A DNA stretch of 51,275 bases from JBCCXL01 sp039191605. Its GTDB lineage: Bacteria; Acidobacteriota; Thermoanaerobaculia; Multivoradales; JAHZIX01. The stretch covers positions 1 through 51,275 of the forward strand of contig JBCCXL010000029.1 in the NCBI GenBank assembly GCA_039191605.1, written 5' to 3'. The notes beneath the pieces were generated by a model. It was given only the letters and a program-made list of their open reading frames with translations. It was not told the DNA's origin and searched no databases. Positions 32,265 through 40,519 of the stretch are shown in pieces (the stretch's first letter is position 1; the number at the start of each line of letters is the position of its first letter). The position numbers and the translations under genes are program-made.

Positions 32265-33704
32265 CTATTGAAGCTCGATCGCTCCTCGCACGTTGAGTCG
32301 GCGGCCTCTAATGACGTAACCACGAAGGTCATCGATGTTGTCTGCCCCGTATCGGATCTGGAAGAGGAGCTCATATCGCTCCCACAAGGTGCGGGGCTTT
32401 TGGTTGTCGAGCATCAGCGCGAAGGTTCCGGAGACCAGGGGGGCCGAGAAGGAGGTGCCCCAGCCGGCGGCGAAGAGGCCGCCGGGGTAGGTGGAGATCA
32501 CCGCGGATCCTGGCGCCGCGATGGAGGCGACGGCCTGACCGTAGTTGGAGAACTCGCTGAGCTGATCGTTGAAGTCGGTGCTGGCCACGCCGGTGACTTC
32601 CCAGTAGGAAGCCGGGAAGGCGCGTTCCCGCTGCCCGCGGTTCCCGGCGGCGGCAACCAGGAGAACGCCGCGGTTATGGGCGTAGCGGATCGCTCGACGC
32701 AGCTCACGGGAGCTCTTATCCGTCGAGAAGCTCATGCTGATGATGTCGGCGCCTTGATCGGTAGCCCAGTAAATGCCGCGGATGATGTTGTAGAGGTGGG
32801 CCTGACCGCTACCGTCGAAGACCCTGATGGGCATGATTCGGGCGCCCGGGGCGGTGACCCGGATCAGGCCCGCGGCCATGGTGCCGTGGCCGAAGTAGGG
32901 CGGTACGTCAATGCCATCCAGGTTGATGCTGGGATCCGGTCCGGTGATCGGCGCGAGGGAGGCGTCGAGAACCAGGAGATCTCCCTCACCCTCGAGAATG
33001 GCGCTGACGCTCTGCTCGAGAATGGCGCTGACGCTCTGCTCGAGAATGGCGCTGACGCTCTGATTGAGGTTGGCCCACTCCGAGGGAACCCCGGCTCGGC
33101 GATTGATGAAGTCGTAGCCGTCTACCAGAGCCTCTCGGAGCATCGGGTGTCGCGGGTCGACGCCGGTATCCAGCAGCGCGACGACGGCGTTGCCGCAGCC
33201 GTTAGAGATCTCCTGCGCCGTGCGGGACTCGATGATGGCGGTCGCCTGCTGATCTCCGAAGCCGCTCCAGACCTCCTGGCGGAACGAGCCGTCATAGCAC
33301 TCGGAGGTCACCGTGCCCTGGCGCAGGAGGTCGAGGGCGGTGCCGTCGTCTACGGCGCTGCCGTCACCCAAGAGCGCGACGTGAGAAGCCGCCTCGCTGT
33401 CGAGCACGTCTCCATCGCCTTCGAGCAGATAAAGAATCTGTTCGGCATCGAGGGAGTCGTCGCTGAGAACCGCGATCTCCTCTCCGACCTCGGCAGCGAA
33501 GGAGTCCACCAGAGTCAAGCCATAGCGCTGGGCGATATCCGCGCCATGGCCATCGAGGATGCGGGCGACTACTTGATGAGAGGTTTCGCCGGAGTGGAGG
33601 GTGGGCGATACGAGGTCCTCGCCCAGAGCTGCGGGGCTCGACAGGGCACAGAGCGCTCCGGCGGTGGCGATACAGGCCACGAAGCGGCGAGGCGAGAACT
33701 TCAT
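32265..33704 (-). CDS. Secreted S8 family serine peptidase (subtilase)
   Basis: 479 residues from ATG at 33704 behind AGGAAAG, overlapping the previous stop (ATGA). The signal peptide covers about 1-28. A propeptide-like region precedes the catalytic domain. The triad is visible: Asp179 in VVALLDTGVD, His273 in YFGHGTMAAGL, and Ser418 in GWGTSFSAP. The oxyanion Asn355 is in AAAGN. Between Asp and His there is a 24-bp repeat coding QSVSAILE three times. A C-terminal stretch of about 50 residues follows the catalytic core. It cleaves proteins outside the cytoplasm. The gene closes a row with an ECF sigma factor, a CHAT protein and an unknown protein. Confidence 0.9.
   Translation of the reverse strand: MKFSPRRFVACIATAGALCALSSPAALGEDLVSPTLHSGETSHQVVARILDGHGADIAQRYGLTLVDSFAAEVGEEIAVLSDDSLDAEQILYLLEGDGDVLDSEAASHVALLGDGSAVDDGTALDLLRQGTVTSECYDGSFRQEVWSGFGDQQATAIIESRTAQEISNGCGNAVVALLDTGVDPRHPMLREALVDGYDFINRRAGVPSEWANLNQSVSAILEQSVSAILEQSVSAILEGEGDLLVLDASLAPITGPDPSINLDGIDVPPYFGHGTMAAGLIRVTAPGARIMPIRVFDGSGQAHLYNIIRGIYWATDQGADIISMSFSTDKSSRELRRAIRYAHNRGVLLVAAAGNRGQRERAFPASYWEVTGVASTDFNDQLSEFSNYGQAVASIAAPGSAVISTYPGGLFAAGWGTSFSAPLVSGTFALMLDNQKPRTLWERYELLFQIRYGADNIDDLRGYVIRGRRLNVRGAIELQ
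32991..33062 (-). repeat. 24-bp in-frame tandem repeat, 3 copies
   Basis: Plus-strand unit CTCGAGAATGGCGCTGACGC plus TCTG at 32991, 33015 and 33039. It codes QSVSAILE between the Asp and His of the subtilase catalytic triad. Confidence 0.93.
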
Positions 33705-34480
33705 GGGGCTTCCTTTCCTGAGGATCGACCCAGCGGGTCGTGATAGTCATCGGAGCTCAGGGGGAAATGAAGGCAAGCGTCATCGCTGATCAGAAGACAG
33801 AGCTCGAGGGATTCGCCCTGCAGCCCTTCGGCCTGAAACTCTCCAAATTCAGTAGTGCGATCCCTCTCTACGACCCGTCCTCCGTCGAGCACCAGGACGG
33901 GTACATCGACGACGGGTTGGGGGTGGGCTGGGGAGATCCCGGAACCCAGAGATTCCGGGTCCTGGGATTTCAGGTTCGAGGATTCCGGGTACTCCAGCAG
34001 CTGGCCGACAACCACGGTGGTGCTCTGCGCCCAATCGGCGGCGTGGCCTTCCCGCTCGAGCCGCAGGTCGAGGGCGTAAGGGGCCGCCTCGATCACCAGC
34101 CGACGATGGGGAGAGGCGATCTCCCGAGTGCCGAAGGCCGGCGAGGCCAAGAGGCTGTCGAAGGTGATGCGGTGGGAGAGCCGACGCAGCCACGAGCGCC
34201 CTTGCGGCTCCGGCTCTCGCCTCAGGCTGCCGATGGCGTAGGCGCAGCGCAGGGCCCAAGGAGGCGCCTGGTGCTGCGAGTCGATGTGCCCTACGGAGGC
34301 GACCCGTTTCAGCAGGCCGACGCTGCGCCGGGTGGCTTCATCGGCGCCGAGGAGCGCCCGCTCCATGATCTTTTGGGTTTCCGTATCGAGGGCGCCGCGA
34401 ACGAAATCGCTCCAATGCGTGAGGTCGAAGCCACCATCGGCTCCGGGCACACGGGGATATTTCATGTCGGAATCAGACAT
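33701..34480 (-). CDS. Protein of unknown function upstream of the subtilase
   Basis: 259 residues from ATG at 34480 with GAGG 8 bases upstream; the stop overlaps the subtilase start. The N-terminus has FVRGALDTETQKIMERALLG and EATRRSVGLLKRV, a helical region resembling the start of anti-sigma-like proteins, but no zinc ligands are seen. A middle basic segment (SWLRRLSHRITFDS) precedes a beta-rich C-terminal half (RRLVIEAAPYALDLRLER, VVGQLLEYPES, VLVLDGGRVVERD). No transmembrane helix is visible. Position between CHAT and subtilase genes suggests a regulator or partner, but I do not recognise the family. Confidence 0.7.
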   Translation of the reverse strand: MSDSDMKYPRVPGADGGFDLTHWSDFVRGALDTETQKIMERALLGADEATRRSVGLLKRVASVGHIDSQHQAPPWALRCAYAIGSLRREPEPQGRSWLRRLSHRITFDSLLASPAFGTREIASPHRRLVIEAAPYALDLRLEREGHAADWAQSTTVVVGQLLEYPESSNLKSQDPESLGSGISPAHPQPVVDVPVLVLDGGRVVERDRTTEFGEFQAEGLQGESLELCLLISDDACLHFPLSSDDYHDPLGRSSGKEAP

Positions 34481-34524
34481 CTGGGATACCTCGACGCGGG
34501 GGGCGTCGGTCCTTTAGGGCGACC

Positions 34525-34560
34525 GTTCTTGGATTAATAGGGTACGTAGGGGGACGAAAA
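34525..34560 (-). promoter_or_regulatory. Element upstream of the unknown protein / subtilase unit
   Basis: It lies 45-80 bases upstream of the 34480 start and resembles the element near 31854-31880 (leftward core CCTACGTACCCTATTAA). The CHAT gene ends 255 bases upstream of the 34480 start, so a separate promoter here is likely. Recognition by the adjacent ECF sigma factor is a guess. Confidence 0.35.
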
Positions 34561-34735
34561 AATAGAGGGAGGGGCATTTTTTTTGATCTTTTCCCTGGTG
34601 AGCTGCTCCCAGCTCTCCCGCTCCGCCGACTTTGCAGAGCCCCGTCAGGAATTCCTCCGTCGCCTTGGTGTTGTCGACGTCCGGCCATCAAAGAGCGAGG
34701 CTGGTGAGCCTCCACGCCTCGATGCAGCAGCCGGG

Positions 34736-37700
34736 TTACGGCAGCGCCCCGGGAGCACCGACCAAGAGAAAGGGAGCCCAATGGTAGGGAGAACCGAGCT
34801 GGGACCGTGCTTCGAGCATCGCTCGGCGCAGGGCTTCGGCGGGGCCGATGGGGCCTGAGAGGTGATGATAGAAGCGCTTCATCAGGCTGGCCGTCGAGCG
34901 GTCGTTGACGTCCCAGAGGGTCACCAAAACGGCGTGGGCCCCGGCGTAGAGCAAGCCCCGGGTGAGTCCCACGAGCTCGTCCGCTCCTAAAACCGCATTG
35001 AGGCCGGTTCCGCATCCCGACAGCACCACCAGCTCCGCGGAGAGCTCCAGCGTGTAGAGGTCGAAAAGGGAGAGCCGGCTGTCTCCCAGCTGGATGGCGG
35101 AGAACACCGGGCTGTCGCGGCGAAACAGGCCGTGGGTGGCGAGGTGTAGATAACGGCACGAGGCGCCGAGGCTGCGCAGGGCTTCCTCTGTGGCTTCTTC
35201 GCCGAGGCGCAGGGTTGATTCGGGCAGAGCCTGGGCCACCGCCCTCGCTTCGGCGTCGATATGTGGGGCGCGCTGATCGGTCACACCCAGGATCAGGGAG
35301 CGCTGCTGCCATCGAGGCTTCTTCGTGGCGCAGAGATGAAAAACGCTGGCGCTCGGGGCGTAGGAGATGGAGTAGCGATCCGCCAGCGCGCTGCCCGGTT
35401 TCCACAGGGCTTCGGGACAGGGCTTTTGCCCCGAGGGAGGAGGCGGGCAGAGAGCGTGGAAGGGAAGGTAATGAAGGAAGCCGTGGGGGGCAAAGACGAG
35501 ATGCCGGGCCTCGGTGAGCCAGGGCTCTAAGGGAGCGAAGAGCTCATCGTAGAGCTCTCTGAGGTGAGCGTAGGTGGCGGCCGCTACCCACGGGCTGATG
35601 CTGGGACGAGAGGCTTCCCCTTCCGGGGCAGCGGTCTGCGGGCCGTCGCAGGCCTTGGACAGCTGTAGCTGCAGAAGGCGATGGTGGCGACGGGCGGAAG
35701 TAGCGGAGGTGAGGTGCCGGATGCGCAGGTGCTGCTCGTCGAGGACGACGGCAAAGATCTCGCCGCGGGCGATGAAGTAGTCCACCAGGGCGGCGTTCTG
35801 CGGCAGGGTGGCGCGGACGCTACTGATCTCCACTTCGTTGCCGCTCTGCAGCGCCCGCAGCTCTCGATCGGTGGCCTGGAGCTCTCGCAGCGCTCGCAGC
35901 AGGTCGTCTTCTTTCGAGCGGGCTCCTCGGTGCAGCCGCTGCGCCTCATCGCGGGAGCCCTCATCGCCCCGCATCTGCGCCTCGTCCAGCTGCCGGTAGA
36001 GCCAGTTGAGCTCCTGGCGCAATGCTTTGACCCGCTGGGCGAGCTCCAAATTTTCGTTGCGGTGGGTGGGTAGCTCATGGGCCCTTAGGGCCATGAAGTC
36101 CATCAGCCCGCGGGATTTTGCCCGCTCCACGTGGCGGAAGGCCTGATGGCAGCGCTCTCTCCCCGGATCTTCGCCGCGCAGCTCCATGGTGAGCCAGAAC
36201 AGGCTTTCGTAGACCACCTGTTTGTCTTCCAGGAAGGCGATCTTGAGATCGTCGCTCTGGATCTGGCTGCGTAGGCCTTCCGCCCTCTGGCGGGCTTGGC
36301 CATAGGCGTCGAGGGCTGCTCCCTGATCGCCTACCGCTTCGGCGACCTGGCCCAGCACCAGGTAGGCCTGATGCTCCAGGGCCGGTAGATCGAGATCCTG
36401 CAGGCGGTCGAGAGTGGCGCTGGAGGTCGAACGGGCGCGATCCGTTTGGCCGGTGGCGAGGAGCAGCTCGGAGAGCAAGAGGTCGCACATCGCCGCCTTG
36501 GGGGCGAGGGCGGACTCGGTGAAGGCTTGCCTAGCTTCTTCGGCGAGGGTCATCGCCTCCCCTGGCCGCTGCTGGCGGTAGAGGACCACCGCCCGGTAGA
36601 AGTCGATGAGGGCGCACCACAGCTGGTTCTGTTCCTGCTGGAAGAGATCTCGCGCCTGGGCCAGGCGGGTCAGGGCTGTCTCGCCCCGACCCTGGCGGCT
36701 CTCGGCGATGGCCAGGTTGGTGAGCGCCTTGGCGGATTCATAGGGCATCTTCTGGGCATCGAAGCTATCGAAGGCCCGGCGCGCCAGCAGCATCGCCTCT
36801 CCAGGCATGTTGAGCTCGAGGTAGATCTCTGCGGAATCCAGGTCGCAGAGGGCCTGGTGGTATTCGTCGCCCTCCTTCTCGCATTGGCGCCGGGCGGAGC
36901 GGTAGAGCTGGATCGCGCGGGTGTATTCGCCTCGCAGGTAGTAGAGATAGGCGATGTTGTAGTCCACCAAGAGCACCAGTCGGGGCAGGTCGTGCTCCAG
37001 GCAGTAGGCTCGGGCTTCGCCGTAGATCTCGAGGGCTTTCTCGAAGTTGTGGAGGCTGATGTGGCAGACCGCCATATTGCGTAGGCATACCGCCACGTCC
37101 TGAGCGCGGTCGAGGGCGAGAAATTCTCGATACGCTCGCTGGTAGGTTTCTAGCGCATCGCTCCAGTGATCTCGGCGGTAGAGAATGTTGGCGAAGTTGT
37201 GTTCCAGAATGGCGAGGCGCAGCCGGTCCCCAAGGCGTTCGAAGGTCTCCCGGGCGGCTCGCTCCCAGCGCTCCACGGCGTCGTATTCCCCGAGGTAGGC
37301 GAGGTTCAGCAGCCCCGAGGAGCGGGTGATCGCTGCCTCGAGCTCTTCGCCCTGGCGCTCGAAGCGCCGCAGCGCGTGGTGGTAGAGGGTTTGGGCGGCC
37401 TCTGTCTCTCCCGCGCAATGGCGGGTGTTGGCGGCGACGCGAGTGGCCCTGGGGTACCAATGGGGGCTCGGAGGCTGGGAGGTGGCGCTGGCTTCCGGGG
37501 GTAAGGTGGCGGCGAAGCGAGCGGCGTCGGCGAGGGCCGTGGCCCGTTCGACATCGACCCAGAGCAGGCGGGATGCTTCGTCACAAAGAGCCTTGAGGGC
37601 GCCGTCGTGGATCCAGTGGGGGGAGTTTGCGAACAGGCTCCGGCGGTCTTCCTCATTGCGCGTTGCGCCGGCCTGCTGCAGCAAATCCTCCCGCGAGCCC

Positions 37701-37744
37701 GGGGAGAGGGCTTCGGGGGAGTCGCTGTGGGTCGGAGGGCTCAC
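34736..37744 (-). CDS. TPR-CHAT protein (caspase-like)
   Basis: 1002 residues. GTG start at 37744 overlaps the sigma stop by 4 bases (GTGA). The first 550 residues are rich in TPR helices (LGDRLRLAILEHNFANILY, DLPRLVLLVDYNIAYLYYLR). A coiled segment around 600-650 follows. The C-terminal CHAT domain has LVFAPHGFLHYLPFHAL, His871 in LHLATHG and Cys911 in LSGCGTG, so the His-Cys dyad of clan CD peptidases is intact. CHAT proteins are related to separase and caspases and often act as proteases in stress or defence. No signal peptide is seen, so it is cytosolic. The substrate is unknown. Confidence 0.9.
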   Translation of the reverse strand: MSPPTHSDSPEALSPGSREDLLQQAGATRNEEDRRSLFANSPHWIHDGALKALCDEASRLLWVDVERATALADAARFAATLPPEASATSQPPSPHWYPRATRVAANTRHCAGETEAAQTLYHHALRRFERQGEELEAAITRSSGLLNLAYLGEYDAVERWERAARETFERLGDRLRLAILEHNFANILYRRDHWSDALETYQRAYREFLALDRAQDVAVCLRNMAVCHISLHNFEKALEIYGEARAYCLEHDLPRLVLLVDYNIAYLYYLRGEYTRAIQLYRSARRQCEKEGDEYHQALCDLDSAEIYLELNMPGEAMLLARRAFDSFDAQKMPYESAKALTNLAIAESRQGRGETALTRLAQARDLFQQEQNQLWCALIDFYRAVVLYRQQRPGEAMTLAEEARQAFTESALAPKAAMCDLLLSELLLATGQTDRARSTSSATLDRLQDLDLPALEHQAYLVLGQVAEAVGDQGAALDAYGQARQRAEGLRSQIQSDDLKIAFLEDKQVVYESLFWLTMELRGEDPGRERCHQAFRHVERAKSRGLMDFMALRAHELPTHRNENLELAQRVKALRQELNWLYRQLDEAQMRGDEGSRDEAQRLHRGARSKEDDLLRALRELQATDRELRALQSGNEVEISSVRATLPQNAALVDYFIARGEIFAVVLDEQHLRIRHLTSATSARRHHRLLQLQLSKACDGPQTAAPEGEASRPSISPWVAAATYAHLRELYDELFAPLEPWLTEARHLVFAPHGFLHYLPFHALCPPPPSGQKPCPEALWKPGSALADRYSISYAPSASVFHLCATKKPRWQQRSLILGVTDQRAPHIDAEARAVAQALPESTLRLGEEATEEALRSLGASCRYLHLATHGLFRRDSPVFSAIQLGDSRLSLFDLYTLELSAELVVLSGCGTGLNAVLGADELVGLTRGLLYAGAHAVLVTLWDVNDRSTASLMKRFYHHLSGPIGPAEALRRAMLEARSQLGSPYHWAPFLLVGAPGALP

Positions 37745-38346
37745 GGCAGCACGTCCTCGGGCTCTACACCCATCTCGTCCAGAGTGTCGCGTAGCTTCTC
37801 GAGACAGCGGCCGCGGATAAAGCCGATGGATCCCACCGCGAGGCCGAGATGCTCCGCCAGTGCCTTATAGGAGAGGGGAGAGGGCGCGAAGAAGAGCTGG
37901 AGGATCAATTCCTGGCAGCGCTCGCTTTGGCGCCCTACCGCCTCCCGCACCAGCTGTTCCAGCATCAGCTCCTCGACGAAGTCGGCGGGCAGAGCGGGGT
38001 CGAGATGGATGCCGGAGTCGTCTAGCTCCACCCCTTCCCGCAGCGCTCGCTGCCGACGCTTGCGCTTGAAATGGTAGACCTTATTGTGGGCTACGGAGAC
38101 CAGCCAGGCTTTGAAAGACTCCCTCTTCTGCAGCTTCGATAGGTCGCTATAGGCTTCCAACCAGATGGTCTGGAATAGGTCCGCCGCTTCGTCATCGAAG
38201 ATCCCGCCGCGGGTCACGACCCGGTACACCAGGCGCTGATACTTATCCACCAAAGCCCGCCAAGCACCCTCCTCCCCGTCGAGGCAGGCACTGACCAGCT
38301 GGCGATCATCCCAGTTCTGGAAGGGGGTCGGGGGGAGTCTTACCAA
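37741..38346 (-). CDS. ECF-type RNA polymerase sigma factor
   Basis: 201 residues. The best start is TTG at 38346, since no ATG or GTG keeps region 2 complete. Region 2 has ACLDGEEGAWRALVDKYQRL and ADLFQTIWLEAYSDLSKL, then AWLVSVAHNKVYHFKRK. Region 4 has QELILQLFFAP and YKALAEHLGLAVGSIGFIRG. The stop overlaps the CHAT gene, so the two are translationally coupled. Such CHAT-linked sigma factors are known in several phyla. Its own start lies only 51 bases from the preceding substrate-binding gene, so it could be read from the transporter operon. Confidence 0.85.
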   Translation of the reverse strand: MVRLPPTPFQNWDDRQLVSACLDGEEGAWRALVDKYQRLVYRVVTRGGIFDDEAADLFQTIWLEAYSDLSKLQKRESFKAWLVSVAHNKVYHFKRKRRQRALREGVELDDSGIHLDPALPADFVEELMLEQLVREAVGRQSERCQELILQLFFAPSPLSYKALAEHLGLAVGSIGFIRGRCLEKLRDTLDEMGVEPEDVLP

Positions 38347-38397
38347 GCTTCGCTTACCACTATTTGCTCGCCAATCTTGGCCATCCCGCTGGGGCGC

Positions 38398-40443
38398 TCA
38401 GCGGGAATCGCTGAGCACCCCTGGTGTCGAGGGAGAATCCTGCTCACGAATCCAGTAGAGCTCCTCGGCATTCCATAGCGTGCCTTGATCGATGATCGAA
38501 GGCCGCACATTTCCAAGGTCCCGGTGGGATCCACCGAGGACGTTGGGGCTGACGAGGAAGATGAAGGGCTGCTGCTCGGCGATGATGTGCTGTGCTTTGC
38601 GATATTGCTCTCGCCGCGCCTCGGGTCTCACCTCCGTCATCTGTTGACGGAGCAGGGAATCGAGCTGCGCTTCCCAGGGGGTGGCCGGGGATTCTTGATG
38701 GAGACGCCACAAATGGTGGCTGCCGTCGGAGAGCCAAACGTTGAGGCCCGGATTGGGATCGAGACCGTCGGTGAGGGCAAGTATCGTAGCCTGGTAGTCG
38801 AAGCTGTCAAAAAGCCGCTGGCCGAGAGCCGCAAAATCGATGATGGCGGTGCGCAGGTCGATGCCGAGCTCGAGGAGATCCTGCTGCAGCAGACTCGCGA
38901 TGCGCGCGCGCACCGCGTTGCCAGAGTTGGTCACCACGGTGAAGCGTACTTCGTGCCCTTGGGGATCGATCAGCTGCCCGTCATCCCGCCACTGGAATCT
39001 GGACTCCTGGAGCAGCTTTCGGGCCGTGTCGACATCGCGCTGGGGAGCGGGAAGGTCGTCGGCGAACCAATGCTGATTCCCTGGGCTGACGGGCCCGAGG
39101 ATGGGCGTAGCGCGGCGGTCGTAGGCGAGTCGCACGATGGCTTCGCGATCGACGGTCAACGAAAGGGCGCGGCGAAATTTCGCCTGCTGGAACCAGCGGC
39201 GGGAGCGTTCCAGCTCCTGGCGACGAGCCGGGCTCAGCTGCGGTGAGGGGGCGTTCTGATTGAGCAGCAGGAAGCTGTAGGCGAGGCCCGGTCCAAGATC
39301 CTGGAGGCGGTAGGGCCTGGGGCTCTGGCCAGCGCTCTGCTGCCGGTTCTCTAGAGAGGTGAAGCTGTCGGCGCTGATGCGATCCAGCAGGTGCAGCTCG
39401 CCAGCAGCGAAGCGCAGTCGGCCGGCCTCCTCGCTGCCGGTGAACAGGAAGGTGAGGCGGCGCAGATAGGGCAGCCGCTGGTCGCGGCGATCGAGCTTCC
39501 AATAGTGGGGATTGGGTTCCAGCTCCAGGCGCTCGCCAGGGAGGTAGCGGGAAATTCGGAAGGGGCCGAGGCCTACCAATTCCTCCACCGGGGTGGCCGT
39601 TCCCCAGCTCTCCAAGAAGCGCCCCTGGCGATAGGCCTCGCCGAGGCGATGCTCTGGAAGCACGGCGAGGGAATCGAAGAGCTTGACCCCCACCGCGTAA
39701 GGCATGGTCCACAGTGCGTCCAACGTATGTTGATCGACCTTCTGGAGGCGCAGGACCGGCTTGCCTTCGACGACCAGCAGCGCGCGCTGCGGCGAACCGA
39801 CGCTCTCGTCCAGATATACCTGGAGGGAGAAGAGCACATCGTCGGCGTTCAGGGGGTGACCGTCGGAGAAGCGTAAGCCGCGGCGTAGGTGAAGCCGCAG
39901 GCCGCGGCGATCTGGCAGCTCCTCCCAGCGAGAGGCAACGGCGGCCACCGGCTCTTGCCGCAGGGGATGGATCCGAATGAGATCCGCCATCGTGCGCCAC
40001 AGCACCGTGCGGGAAGCCTGATCCGCCGCCAGCACTGGATTGAAGGTCCTCGGTTCTGCTCGTAGGCCGACCACCAGCTCCCCGCCGTGGCGCCCGCTGG
40101 CGCCCTCGCTGATGTCCCATTCGAGGCGTGGCCTCACGGTTGTTGCAGCGCTGTCTGCGCTCGCATCTACCTCTGGATCTGCCGGATCGGCCTTGTTGGC
40201 TCTCGCTTCGAGGTTTGAGCTCTTGGTGGCCGGTGCCGTTCGCTCGGCTTCCTGCCTGGGGGGTGCCTTCTCAGCAAGGACCTCCCCAGCTAGGGCCTTG
40301 CCAGCTAAGGCCTTCCCAGGAATAGGGGACAGCAGCACGCCAAGGAGCCCGAGAGCCAGCGTGAGAGCAAGCGGTCTGAGCCCAAGGACCATCGAATGTC
40401 GAAGGGCTAGATCACGACGCGAGAGGAGAGGACAAGGCTTCAT
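38398..40443 (-). CDS. Extracellular solute-binding protein, family 5 (oligopeptide type)
   Basis: 681 residues from ATG at 40443. A signal peptide (LTLALGLLGVLLSPIPG) is followed by a short repeat (KALAGKALAGEVLAEKA) and an Ala/Glu linker. The SBP_bac_5 body shows GGELVVGLRAEPRTFNPVLA, LRRGLRFSDGHPLNADDVLF and SVGSPQRALLVVEG, then LVGLGPFRISRYLPGERLEL and RRALSLTVDREAIVRLAYDR. It is longer than usual (about 540). It binds peptides or similar solutes for the two permeases encoded upstream. No ATPase subunit is found next to it. Confidence 0.85.
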   Translation of the reverse strand: MKPCPLLSRRDLALRHSMVLGLRPLALTLALGLLGVLLSPIPGKALAGKALAGEVLAEKAPPRQEAERTAPATKSSNLEARANKADPADPEVDASADSAATTVRPRLEWDISEGASGRHGGELVVGLRAEPRTFNPVLAADQASRTVLWRTMADLIRIHPLRQEPVAAVASRWEELPDRRGLRLHLRRGLRFSDGHPLNADDVLFSLQVYLDESVGSPQRALLVVEGKPVLRLQKVDQHTLDALWTMPYAVGVKLFDSLAVLPEHRLGEAYRQGRFLESWGTATPVEELVGLGPFRISRYLPGERLELEPNPHYWKLDRRDQRLPYLRRLTFLFTGSEEAGRLRFAAGELHLLDRISADSFTSLENRQQSAGQSPRPYRLQDLGPGLAYSFLLLNQNAPSPQLSPARRQELERSRRWFQQAKFRRALSLTVDREAIVRLAYDRRATPILGPVSPGNQHWFADDLPAPQRDVDTARKLLQESRFQWRDDGQLIDPQGHEVRFTVVTNSGNAVRARIASLLQQDLLELGIDLRTAIIDFAALGQRLFDSFDYQATILALTDGLDPNPGLNVWLSDGSHHLWRLHQESPATPWEAQLDSLLRQQMTEVRPEARREQYRKAQHIIAEQQPFIFLVSPNVLGGSHRDLGNVRPSIIDQGTLWNAEELYWIREQDSPSTPGVLSDSR

Positions 40444-40519
40444 GAGTAGAGGAACATAGTCGCCAACGCTGGGGCCGTCAGGGGGCGCCCCCGAGCAGTC
40501 GGAGCCAACGCAGATCAGA

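Noticed and set aside
32163..33743. 526-codon open frame on the plus strand
   Set aside because: Opposite the subtilase gene, whose catalytic triad and signal peptide are intact. Its ALLENGADALLENGAD repeat is just the 24-bp repeat read backwards.
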